In this document: positions 22,777-33,797 of the stretch, piece by piece
Position numbering within the stretch: position 1 is the stretch's first letter
How the letters are laid out: each line of letters starts with the position of its first letter
Assembly (NCBI GenBank): GCA_947683625.1
Contig: CANTUR010000654.1
Location: 1-64,000, forward strand
Direction of reading: 5' to 3'
Source: Mallotus nudiflorus
Taxonomy: Eukaryota > Streptophyta > Magnoliopsida > Malpighiales > Euphorbiaceae
DNA: 64,000 nucleotides
Notes under the pieces: generated by a model
Told to the model about the DNA's origin: nothing
The model's input: only the letters and a program-made list of their open reading frames with translations
Database searches by the model: none
Made by a program: the position numbers and the translations under genes

Positions 22777-25153
22777 TGTCACGACCTAAAGTTAGGAGTC
22801 ATGACTAGCGCTAGGGAACGAGAATTCTTTTGAATCCAGAACCCGTAGCAAGCCTTAAATTAATACAAACATACATAAATAAATTAAAATAAATATACCG
22901 TAATTAAAAATTTCAATTTAATATGATAAAGTAAACTCCTTCATATTATGAAATAATTTAATACAATATTCAGAATAAACATCTGAATTAAAATCTCGTA
23001 CAAAAAAATAAAATAAAACCCACTACTGATACAAATACAACTACTGCAGTTTTCACTAAGTCGATCGAGCTCCAGCAGTTTGAGTGTTAGTGTGATTGGC
23101 CCCTCCAGCAATCACACCCTCAATCATATCACACATCAATCAAGTCATGATCCACAAATAAGATAGTAATTTAACCTACAATATATTACCTTGGTACATA
23201 CTCGGTCCTAGTGCTGCCCACTAGGAAGCACGTTCTATCGATATCCTTCATTTAAAATAAAACATACATTCAAATAAACACATAATGCATAAAGTAATTC
23301 ATAATAATCAAATAAACAATATATATACCAAAAATATAACTAAAATAAACTACGTATATTTCAAGTATATATATGTAAAATATATTCAAATAAGTCATGA
23401 AATATACTCAAAATAAACCAATAATATACTTAAAATAATTTAAATATAAATCAAAAGTAAAACATGCATTTATTTCAAAATATACCTAGAATATACTAAA
23501 AATATACCTAAAATATACTTAAGTAATTAATAAAACAATTATGCAAAATTTTACATTTAAAACATATAATTCTAAAACATGCAACCTAAAGCAATGTATA
23601 CATATAATAACTCACAGGGATGCGCTCCACGAGACTGGTCCGACGGGCTTGGTTCGGTAGGCCTCAGTCTCGATGCAACTAAACAATAAAAATGATCACG
23701 AAATCAGAATAAATCTAACTTAGACTTCTAGAGACTCGATCTAGAATTACTAAATATAGACAGACACAGAATTAGGATTAGAATTAGACCCGATGTCACG
23801 TTTTACGAGAATTCTACCAAAAATTTAGCAGAACCTCCTCTGTAAAACGGACATCTCTCTACTAAAAAGTAGAGTCGGTCCTGCAAGAAAAATACACTTC
23901 TAATTCCAGAATTCAAACAACTCTCAATTGAAATCTCGAACTACAAAAATTCCCCAACCGAGATCCACAATTCACCAAAATTCAAATAATACAATAAAAT
24001 ATATTAAAAATCAATAAATATCATAAATACACTAAAAAAATCAAAATACAATATATTTAACATTAAACACCAAAAATAATCATTTTTCCAATAATTACTT
24101 AAAAACCCTAATTAATAATATAATATTATAAAAAATCAAATTTCCTCGATAATTCAATATAATTTAATAAAAACTCACTTTACTAATCCAAATAGCCTAA
24201 TTAGTCTAAATACAAATTAAAAATTACTAAAAATCCATTTTATTACAAAAATAGTATATTATATATTATTTGAAAATAATTTTCAAAAATTAGTATTAAT
24301 TAGTTAAAAATTAGTAAATAATTTGTAAAAATCACTTTTATACCTCAAATAATATTAAAACCAATTTAACATAGTGTTTAACTAAAACTATTACCAAATT
24401 ACACAATTAACCCTAATATTCAAAAATTCACATAATATACTAATAATACTAAAAAATTCAATCAAAATTATATAAATACACAAAAATTATTTTCTCAACA
24501 TATATCTCAATAATATCAACAAAAACATATAATTAACCAATTATTTCTAACAAAATATATACTTAACATAAATTTCCAAAATTAACATAAACCTAAAATA
24601 ATTATAAAAATTAGACAAAAATCACAAAAATTATAAACTAAATTCTAAAATTAATAATAACTACTAATAACACCAAAAATCACAATTTCATAATTTATAT
24701 GATTAATTTACAAAATTAATAAAATATTCAAAAATTCACCAAAAATCAAATAAATTCTAAAAATCAAAACAAAAGTATAGAGATGTAGGTTGAGCTTTCA
24801 GGAAGAATATTTGTTAAGGAAGATTAACTGAATCTAGCTAAATCAATCTAAAAAAATGTGAAACTCTAATATTCAAAAACTAAAAATCAACAAAACTCAC
24901 AAATGAGGAGGAATGAACTTGAACCAAGCTAGGATTCGACCTCCCCAGAGCTCTAGGAGTCAAACAGTAGTGGAATCACGTGAAGAGGTGGCCATAAAAG
25001 CTTAGAACGCCGGTGAGCTCGAGTTTTGGTCAAAACAGGTATTCCAGTCACTGCCGGGGAAAAAGAGAAGGACGGAGGAGCTGGCAGAAGGAAGCTATTA
25101 ACACTGCATATCCCGTTTTAATATAAAATAATTTAAAAACTAGGGTTATTACA
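22777..25153 (-). repeat. 3' LTR of the Del/Tekay element (2.4 kb)
   Basis: Reads tgtcacgacct...gggttattaca on plus, so TG...CA. It is followed at 25154 by a pyrimidine stretch (purine tract on the element's strand). Long LTRs of this kind are typical of Del/Tekay elements. One 54-bp-type unit lies near 23056-23120. Confidence 0.9.
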
Positions 25154-25159
25154 GTCTCT

Positions 25160-26256
25160 CCTCCTCATAAGAATTTGTCCCCGAATTTAAGAAAGAAATA
25201 AACAAGAATTAAGGAGGAAAAAGATACGGGTAAGAAACTCGCATCTCAGCTTCAGTCTCCTAGGTATGCTCTTCTACGTTGTTGTTGCGCCATAACACCT
25301 TAACCATCGAAATCTGCTTCGAACGCAATCGTCGAACTTGATAATCTACAATCGCAATAGGTTCTTTTATAAACATCAAGTCTTCACTCACTTCCACGTT
25401 ATCGAGCTACAACACGTGTGAAGGGTCTGAAACATACTTCCTCAGCATCGAGATATGAAACACCGAATGCAATTGAGACATACTCAGAGGCAAAGCCAAC
25501 TGATATACAACAGTGCCAACTCTCTCTAGAATCTCGAACGATCCTATATATATTGGTGCTAGCTTACCTTTCCTACCAAATCTCATCACACCCTTCATTG
25601 GAGAACCTTCAGGAAAACATAGTCTCCTACCTGGAACTCCATATCTCTGCGTCTAGGATCCGTATAGCTCTTCTATCTACTAATTACGGTCTCTAGCCTT
25701 CTTTTGATTACAGCGATTTTCTTTGCAGCATCATGAACCATCTCAGATTCAGTCAAAGCTCTCTCCCCACTCTCATCCCAACTTAGAGAGGATCTACACT
25801 TCTTTCCATACAAAACCTTATATGGTGCCATTCCAATACTGCTATGGTAGATGTTATTATATGCAAACTCTACGAGTGGAAAATGACCATCCCAGCTACC
25901 ACCCAGATCCAAAACACACATCTGCAACATATCATCTAGTGCTTGGATCATCCTCTCAGACCGACCATCTGTTTGAGGATGAAAAGCAGTATTGAAATCC
26001 AACCTAGTGCCCATCGCTTCTTACAACTTTTGCCAAAAATGATAAGTAAATACTGAACCTCTATTTGACACAATGGACATAGGTACCTCATGAAGGCACA
26101 CAATATACTTCACATACAGCTTCGTCAATCTAGCTATATAATAAATGGCTTTCACAGGCAAGAAATATGCAAACTTAGTCAACCTGTCCATAATCACCTA
26201 GATGGAATCGTATCCATCCTTGGAATGAGGTAAACCAACCACAAAATCCATAGCAA
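25160..26256 (-). pseudogene. Del/Tekay integrase C-terminus and chromodomain-side tail
   Basis: Minus-strand pol remnant. From 26014 downwards: LDFNTAFHPQTDGRSERMIQ, LGGSWDGHFPLVEFAYNN and YHSSIGMAPYKVLYGKKC (integrase core C-terminal part), then a break near 25690. It resumes with MKGVMRFGRKGKLAPIYIG and HSVFHISMLRKY (25598-25407). The latter wording is characteristic of Del/Tekay chromoviruses. The C-terminal end runs towards 25170 with stops. Confidence 0.88.
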
Positions 26257-26261
26257 TCCTT

Positions 26262-26850
26262 GAACCAAGCTAGGATTCGACCACCCAGGAGCTTTAGGAG
26301 TCGAACGACACCAAAATCACGTAAAGAGGTGGCCAAAAAAGCTTGGAACACCGGTGAGCTCGAGTTTAGGTCAAAACAGGTATTCCAGTCACTGCCGGTG
26401 CCGGGGAAGAAGAGAAGGACGACGGAGCTGGCAGAAGGAGGGGTGGCCAACAGCGAAGGGTGGGGAGGCACACCGATGGTAAGGGATCGACGTGACAGAC
26501 AGAGGAGGGGGAAGAAGGTGGGTTATGGGAAAGAAAATGGTTTTTGTTATTTTTTTTAATATATACATATAACAACACATAAAAATAAACAACATCATTT
26601 TAAAAATAAAATAACATTAGTACTTAAATAATATTATTAAAATAATTCTTTTCAATGTAATAAATATAACATAAATAAATTTCCAAAATAATAAGTTTTA
26701 AAATGAATATTTACATAGAAAATTATAATTAAACATAAAATAATAAATATTAATCACAAGATAATCAAATAATCAAATATAACTTTGAATTTTATTAACA
26801 CTGCATATCCTGTTTTAATATAAAATAATTTAAAAACTAGGGTTATTACA
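26262..26850 (-). repeat. fragment of the Del/Tekay 5' LTR
   Basis: Matches 24912-25153 at both ends but carries about 350 extra central bases (26440-26790), so the left LTR has an internal deletion. It ends gggttattaca before cctca. Confidence 0.85.
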
Positions 26851-26855
26851 CCTCA

Positions 26856-27496
26856 CCATGACCAAAGCACCAGAATGGAAACTATATGTTGACAGAGCAT
26901 CCTCCGCTTAAGGATTTGGCGTTGGAGTGATCCTCAAGGGATCGCATAAAATTCACATCTGGTATGCAGTTTGAATAGAGTACAATGCAACCAACAATGC
27001 CATAAAATATGAGGCACTCATCATAGGATTGAAATTGGCTACTGAAGTAAGAGCCGAACACCTTATAATACACTCGGACTCCCAACTAGTAGTAAATTAG
27101 GTTAATAGAACATTTCAGATCAAGGACCCAAGCATTGCCAAATACGTGGGCAAAGTTAGGAAACTCTTAAAATAGATTGAACAAGAAGGGGGCCAATAAG
27201 AGGTCATCCAGATACCCAGGCATAAAAACTCTGAAGCTGACCTCCTGGCCAAATCGGCAACTGAAGACAGTCAAGCATTTAAGGATATGGAATTCACCGA
27301 AGCACTGACAAAACCTAGTACGGAAGATCCTAAAATCTTAAAGATACAAGAAGTCTCGAAATGGATGAGTCTGATAGTCCAATAATTGGAATACGGAATG
27401 CTTCCCGAAGATAAATTGAAGGCTTAAAAGATAAAAGCAAAGGCAGCCCACTATTCTATCCACTAAGTGAAGCTTTACAGAAAATCCCTTTCACAC
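26856..27496 (+). pseudogene. Tat-element archaeal-type RNase H and start of integrase
   Basis: Resumes the Tat pol after the Del insertion: APEWKLYVDRASSA, GFGVGVILKG, NNAIKYEALIIGLKLA and HSDSQLVV form a second RNase H domain, the diagnostic feature of the Tat lineage. Further on are ADLLAKSAT and the linker to integrase (KLYRKSLSHP, about 27470-27496). In-frame stops are present. The next part is at 29008. Confidence 0.85.
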
Positions 27497-27501
27497 CCAT
27501 G

Positions 27502-29002
27502 TGTTAGTGATATGCACTAGGTCAATCATGTATGACCATGTTTTGACTTTATCAATTTATTTAATAAAGAGGCATTTTTCATTATCATTTTATGTTATGA
27601 TAATTACTTGAATAGTCAATTCTTACTAAGGTCATTAAGTATGTGACTTGATAGTAAAACCCTTAGATTAAATATGAGTTCTATTTAAATTATCCCTAGT
27701 CATAACAATATGTTATGGCTAGTATGATGTTGATTGATGATTATGTTTTACTAATCATGAATATGAGATATTAAGTTAACTCATAGGTACTTATTTGGAA
27801 AATAATGTACTGGATTGACCCATCATGAGAATACAACATAGATAATTGTCATAAGTAATTCTCATCATAATAATATTGATTTAGTCTTTTGACCTTGAAA
27901 TCATCATGGATTTTTACATAACTATTATATATTTTGACACAATATAACGTTGTCTTTAACATAATGATTAAATAGATTGTTGTTGGATATAAAATGAGTT
28001 ATGTGAGGAATGTGAGTGATTGAGAAGGAATTTGTCCCTTATTTAATCTGAATAAGATATCTATGGGCCCCTTGATAAGATAGACTGAGGAAAATGCATG
28101 GTCATGCTAAAGTGAATTAATAAATAGTTATCATTCTCAGTCTATTAAGAGTCAAGAAAGAATATGATTGAATTATATAAGGATGACAACAACTATGCCT
28201 TATATTCAATTAAGATATCATGTGATAAAAGGATTATAATATTTATTATAAATTAAGTTATATTGGATTATTGTCTTCACAAGATTGGGGTAGTCATAAT
28301 ATCTTACTAGAGGCCACTTATGACTTGTAGGCCTAAATAGAGATTTAAGGTCCACTGCCAATGTCATGTAAACCTATAGGGTTACACACTTGGAACAGGC
28401 TTAAAAACGGATATGGGTTTGAGAAGCCCAAATATATTGTGTGAAAATAAATAAATGGTTTATTTATTTATTTAAGGTAAAGGTTATCTTAAATAAATAG
28501 AATATTATTTCTAATTTAATTTTAAATAAAATAAGAATAAGAATAATTAAGAAATTACCAAAAAGTTATTTTAGTAAGTGAAACCCTAATTAGAGGTCTA
28601 TAAATATATTATATTCTCTAGGGTTTCACTAACTCAATTATTAGCCACCAAAATTTGTTACTAAAACACATAGTGTTTTTGTTCTTGATTTATGAGAAAT
28701 AAAGAAAAGTGCTAGCACACAAAGTTTTCATTTTAATCAAGAGTTGTTCGTGTGGATGCTTATGGAGGATAGATTCTTTTGGAGACGTCTTAATCTGAAC
28801 TATCAAAATCAAAAGCTCAAGGTAAGGTGTCATCGGAGTGAACCTCCTCTCTGCCTTTCAGAAATCTTGCCTCTTCTATGTTTGTGGTAAGATTTGAAAA
28901 CCCTAGTTTTAAATCAATTAATCGAACTACTTGGATCCGAGTTAGGGTTTGTGGTTAAAATTTTTAATTTTTGCTGCATTTTTTTAATCACAAAACCTAA
29001 CA
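27502..29002 (+). mobile_element. solo LTR in the Tat integrase region (1.5 kb)
   Basis: Ends are the inverted pair tgttag and ctaaca, flanked by ccatg duplications (27497-27501 and 29003-29007). It holds a TATA-like ctataaata at 28599-28607 and an AATAAA near 28689, consistent with U3-R-U5 in the plus orientation. No internal domain. Family not identified. Confidence 0.85.
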
Positions 29003-29007
29003 CCATG

Positions 29008-30106
29008 GTCTAAATGCGTCTCCCCAGAGGAAGGGGATTACATACTCAGGGAAATCCATAAAGGAATTTATGGAGAGCATGAGTCCCACTACACACTAAC
29101 CTAAAAAGCACTACTCTAAGGATACTACTAGCCCACCATGTTTAATGATGCGCAGAAGCTAACTCAAGAATGTCACAAGTGCCATCAATTTGCTCAACTT
29201 AATCACAGGCCTTCCCACCCCTACATCCAATTGACAACCCATGGCCCTTTGCCATATGGGGGATGGACATCCTGGGTCCCTTCCTAACTTCCACTTCATA
29301 AAAAAAGTTCTTGATTGTGGCTATAGACCATTTCACTAAATGGGTAGAAGTGGAGGCAGTTCCTACCATCATAAAAGCTCGAATCCAACATTTCTTCTGA
29401 AGAGAGATCATCTGTAGATTTGGCATAACTCACACCTTAATTACAGACAACGAAAAATAGTTTAACAATGAAAAGTTTAGAGGTTTTTATTCAGACCTCA
29501 GAATAAAGCTTTGTTTCACCTTGGTAGCTCACCCGCAAACGAACGGGCAAATAGAAGTCACCAATAGAATTATCATGTAGGAAAGGGAAATTGAGTCAAA
29601 GAGCTTAACAATATAATTTGGGCCTACAGATTCACCCCTAGAGCATCCAACGAGGAAACACCATTCAAACTAACTTATGGCATGGATGCAATAATACCAG
29701 TAGAGATTAGTTCACCAAGTTATAGGGTCAGCCGCAGCTTCGATCACAATATTAAGAATATTGATGCCTAGATATGTCTGGACCTACTAGAAGAAAGGCG
29801 AGAGTGAACAACAGCTACGGTAGAGGGACATCGATAGAGGGAGGCACATCGACAGAGGTTGGAATGATACCATTTCCAGCGTAGTCGCCCAAGATAATTC
29901 AAAGTAGGCAATTGGGTACTCAGAAGGGCAGATATTGGTAAAAGTAACTCAGGCACTAGCAAGCTGGTTCCAAATTGGGAAGGCCCATATTAGATCTCAA
30001 CACACACAACTAAAGGGGCATACAAACTAAGAAACAGAGAAGGCAAAGAGCTACCACGATTTTAGAACTTAGATTGCCTCCGAAAATACTATCAATAAAC
30101 TGTACT
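29008..30106 (+). pseudogene. Tat-element integrase (decayed)
   Basis: Begins SKCVSPEEGDYILREIHKG (zinc-binding N-terminal part, with the H-H...C-C pattern continuing as ECHKCHQFAQ), then the core with DNEK (the catalytic Asp region, about 29445) and AHPQTNGQIEVTNR, then YRFTPRASNEETPFKLTYGM. It ends with AYKLRNREGKELPRF and LDCLRKYYQ before a stop at about 30106. Several stops and frameshifts break it. Confidence 0.85.
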
Positions 30107-30193
30107 CGAAATGGTATTTGATAAAGTATCTATTCATTGAAACAATAATTCTCTTACAAAAGATTGATTATAAAAAAAATTTTATTCTACTAA

Positions 30194-31991
30194 TTATATG
30201 TCCGAACCATCAGGCTCGAAGATGAAGAGGGAAACAACATTAATGGCACTAGAAGTCGTAGTAGGCTCCATAGCAATAGATTTAGAAGCATTCCTTATAT
30301 GTGAGGCAGTTGCCTTTTGACGAGCATACTCCTTAGCAACAATCTTCGCAAGGTCTACCGGCATTATTCGATCCAGCTCTGCCAAGTCTAACTTAGGATT
30401 CTAATAAAGCAAGACCCTTATACATTCAGAATTGTAGGCTTTGAGAAATCCACCTACCATGCCCTGGAAGGATCTTTTGTCATTTTCTCAGATTTTTTGA
30501 CCTCAAATAGTCTCTTCTCCAGATTTGTAATTTAAGAATCTAACTATGTTCCAAATCGGTGATTTTTTTCTAGCTCGCTTCAGCCTCGGATTTGCCTCTA
30601 CATATTTTGTTTAGCAGAGCTCTAACGCCGCCTTTGCGCTATCCAACTTCTTCTCGAAATCAATAGCTATCATTCTGACCTCCATCTCCTTTAAGCTGTA
30701 TTGGCTTTTCAAGTAGAAGTATTGGGCCTTTGCCAACAGTAGGGCCTGGGTCATATGTAAAAAGGGAAATTCATGGTAATATAAGAAAATGTGTAAGTAA
30801 CAGAGACAACATTCACTTATTTCTAGTGATGACTGATCATCGAATCAAACAGCCCCTTCGAACCCTCCTCTGACTATCGCTGTATATCTACTAGTAGCCT
30901 CAGCGACTTTGCATACTAATCTCTAACTTGGCTATTTGAGACGCTCGGAGGCTTCATTTTATTTAGGATCCATCCCTCATATCCGGACACTCAATAAGCC
31001 TCGAGCGCTAGATGTATATCTCCTCATCAAGCTCTTGATCATCAGAGCCTTAATTGATTAGTCATCTTTTCAGTTGAATTCCCTGCCAGCACAGGACGAT
31101 TCGACTATTACTTTTCCTTTTGGATTGATGGCTGTTTCCTTAGGGGTGGCAAGGGCTTCAGGTTCCAGAGAATGGAAGGCCTGTACTTCTTCTAGGGCTG
31201 CTAGTTTGTTAGCTAGAAGGGAAATTCCATCTATAAAAGTAAAAAAGTCAGTCATCTACAATTGAAAAGATAAAGCAAGTCAGAATGATACCTTTAAATA
31301 AACCAAATGTACCAGTAGAGTGAACACAGTCCAGACATACTCTCCACAAGTATCTGTTGGATACGTCCTCAGCTGTTCGAGCTTCGGCCAGACCATTGAG
31401 ATGCAGCTGTAAAACCATCTTCGTATCGTGGTTGGACAGTTTTGGAGGCTGTTTCACCCTATGGCAATCATCAGACCATATTCGCCGGACATCTAGGAAG
31501 TCTACCAGGTGCTCAATAACAAAAAAATTATGCCTTCACTTCTTATGAAGGTCTGGAAGCTTTACAAACAAACTATGGTTAGGAATGGCTGACAGGGAGA
31601 ACATCAGTTCTCCTTTCTTCCTAGTCAGACTATACAAATACCACAAAACATCTAAATTGGGTGGTTCCCTACCCTCTTCGTGCATTAGTTGGATGAAACC
31701 AGTCAGAATCCTATAGCTATTAGGATGAAGCTGACCAGGTGCTATGTTATACCTATTCATGAATCTTTTTACGAAGGGATCTAACGAAAACTTTAAACCC
31801 CCCTCTAGTTGGTCAAAATATACTACTAATCTACTAAGCCTTAACATGGGGGTATGAGCCCTAAACTTCCTATCTACTGTATGGAGGGTATAATCGGCGG
31901 GAATGTAGAACTGCCTCCGGTACCACCCTAGTAGTTCATTATCTATTTTAGACATAAACAGGTAAGAACTAACATGTTCCCTCAATGCCAT
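30194..31991 (-). pseudogene. antisense ORF of the Tat element (PF04195-like)
   Basis: Runs opposite to gag-pol, between pol and the 3' LTR, where Tat elements often carry an antisense ORF. The best part (31536-31991, 151 codons from an ATG) contains FYIPADYTLHTVDRKFR, DPFVKRFMNRYNIAPGQLHP, NSYRILTGFIQLMHEEG and HSLFVKLPDLHKK, resembling the Pfam family called putative gypsy type transposon (PF04195). A single stop at 31536 separates it from an in-frame continuation (NFFVIEHLVDFLDVRRIW, then QPPKLSNHDTKMVLQLHL to about 31290). Downstream pieces to 30194 (ending EPDGSDI) look like its charged tail. Function unknown. Confidence 0.7.
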
Positions 31992-31999
31992 AATATTTT

Positions 32000-33055
32000 C
32001 TATGAAAAGGAAAAATGCACGAATGACAAAGAAAATAGGAAGAAAAAGGAGAAGGACAAGATCACCTACTTACAAAATGAGAAGATCACGGCGGATAAAA
32101 TGTAGTGGCAATGGCAATGCAAATGCAACAATGGTGAAACAAAAGGGCAAAATGCCTCAACTGATAGTAAAGGGATATTTATAGAGCAACAGAAGGCTTT
32201 GGAGCAAACCGCTAATTGCCCTCATCATTACTTCACTTCTCTCCACATCATTAAGGGCAGTCTAGGAAATGAAAAACCACTAATTAAGTGGTCATTATAG
32301 TGGCAATAGAAACATCTCATCTTCTAACACATGAAAAGACACATTAGTTACACAATTCAAATTTCAAATATCTAGGCATCGAAGCGGCATAGCCATGGCT
32401 CAACTCGCATGCATCTTTACCAGCTCTGTTTCTATTTACTCAAAACTAGCATCGGAGCTATGCTTACAACACACTCAGACTATCTGGCACTCAAGTCGTG
32501 CTTTTCTCGCACTAAGACTATATGGCACTTGGGTCGCGCTTCTAATGCACCAAGATTTAAGTCCATTGACTGAAGCTGGCACCCTTAAGTCGCTTCTATA
32601 GTACTGAGGTTTTGAACATGTAAGCCTTGCATCCTTGTACCAAGCGTGGAAGCCTCGCACCCTTGTACCAAGCGTATAAGCCTTACACATTAGGCCATAA
32701 TTGAAGCGGGCACCCTCAGGTTGCTTCTATAGTACTGAGGTTCGATACTCGAATTGTGCACTGAGCATTAAAACTCCAGTGATGACTGTTTTCCTCACAT
32801 CATTTTGCACTGACGGGTTAATTCATTACATTCATTTTTACGGACTTAGCGCACTTCAAGGACACTTCAGCGATACGATGGTTTTAAGACTCGGTACCAA
32901 GCTTTACCTCCTTCCTATAACTGAGACTGGCCACCTCAGCTCACCCGTCCATGTCACGATGTATAGATTAACTACTTTCCCTCTATACAAAAGAATAAGT
33001 GCTCTATCATTTATATATTTGGATACGTCAAACATAAATATCCGGATAAACCTGT
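32000..33055. other. Tat-element 3' untranslated region with a short tandem repeat
   Basis: No conserved coding sequence. Near 32618-32690 a 28-bp unit with the core cttgtaccaagcgt occurs twice in tandem with a degenerate third. Related single-base-shuffled phrases (cacttgggtcgc, gcacccttaagtcgc) recur at 32485-32600 and 32700-32730. Confidence 0.6.
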
Positions 33056-33074
33056 GGGGGGGGGGGGGGGGGGG
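33056..33074 (+). promoter_or_regulatory. poly-G purine tract of the Tat element
   Basis: Nineteen G followed by agggactct directly before the LTR. This is the position of the polypurine primer, here unusually expanded. Confidence 0.65.
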
Positions 33075-33083
33075 AGGGACTCT

Positions 33084-33420
33084 TGATACCGCCTATATAT
33101 ATTATTGTTTAATTAAAGGGTTTTGTTTCTTAAACATGATTACTTAGAAAGGGAAGGTAGCCGAATCCATTTACGGAAGGGACTCTGCCTCAAAGAAAAT
33201 TCCTAAGCAAAGAAGGAATACTCTCCTACTGGGATTAGGATTCCTATCCCAAAAGCAAGTCTACTCCTTTCAGGTTTAAGTATCACTATAAATAGAACCC
33301 CATACCTCTCATTCTGCATCATCTTATTTTTTCATATTCTAATTATTTCTTGCTCTCTCTCTACAAACTCTCTCACCCTTTGTTCATTGTTTGCTGGGTC
33401 TTAAGCTCAAGAGTTCTAGA
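33084..33420 (+). repeat. 3' LTR of the Tat element
   Basis: Begins tgataccgcc after the purine tract and contains a TATA box ctataaata at 33286-33294. The right boundary is set only by return to flank homology (about 33415-33425). No matching 5' LTR is in the window. Confidence 0.6.
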
Positions 33421-33797
33421 AACAAATTATCAATTGTTAAAATGTAGTAACAAGGCAATAGGAAATTTTTTCTCTGAGAATGCAAAATCCTGTAATTACA
33501 AGCCTGTTGATTGTTTATTTTCTGACGAGCATAAAACAAGAAAAAGAAAGAAAAAAAATCTTCAGAAATCGTGAGTTAAATGCGTTCTTGGTTATTTGTT
33601 TTGTTATGAAAATAAAACAAGAAAAATTTAAAGGATGCTTCCTTTTGACATCATGAAATAAACATATTTTATTGAAGATGTTCTTCTTTAGAGCTTCAGA
33701 TAAGGCACTTGATAAACACCAATAAGCAACTCCATACAACCATTACCTTGAGTAATATAACTATGGTACTATTACAAGTAGAAAAATCTATGTTTGT
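33420..33797. repeat. block-2 flank between the Tat element and gene B
   Basis: Matches 3990-4191 and then 13233-13418 without interruption, showing the intact target site of copia element 1. Contains AATAAA (minus strand) at 33668-33673. Confidence 0.8.

Larger units (their letters stand above)
22777..26850 (-). mobile_element. truncated Del/Tekay chromovirus (Ty3/gypsy)
   Basis: Flanked by the 5-bp duplication cctca (22772-22776 and 26851-26855). It cuts the Tat pol reading frame exactly, so TPKDL and TMTKAPEW join across it. It has a complete long LTR at left (the 3' LTR in its own orientation), the C-terminal part of pol on the minus strand, then an abrupt junction to a 5'-LTR fragment at right. 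Gag, protease, RT and most of the 5' LTR are deleted. Confidence 0.9.
19266..33420 (+). mobile_element. Tat-lineage Ty3/gypsy element, 5' end missing
   Basis: Inserted in the copy-2 flank: homology to 3960-3985 stops at about 19265 and resumes at about 33420. The order is gag, protease, RT, archaeal-type RNase H, integrase, an antisense ORF, a purine tract with 19 G, and a 3' LTR. The second RNase H and the antisense ORF are hallmarks of the Tat group. No 5' LTR or primer-binding site is seen; the element begins within or just before gag, so its left end is deleted and no target duplication can be shown. It is interrupted by a truncated Del element (22777-26850) and a solo LTR (27502-29002). 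Confidence 0.85.

Noticed and set aside
31256..31292. Possible GT...AG intron in the Tat antisense ORF
   Set aside because: Only 37 bases, shorter than plant introns are known to be. More likely a chance arrangement in decayed sequence.
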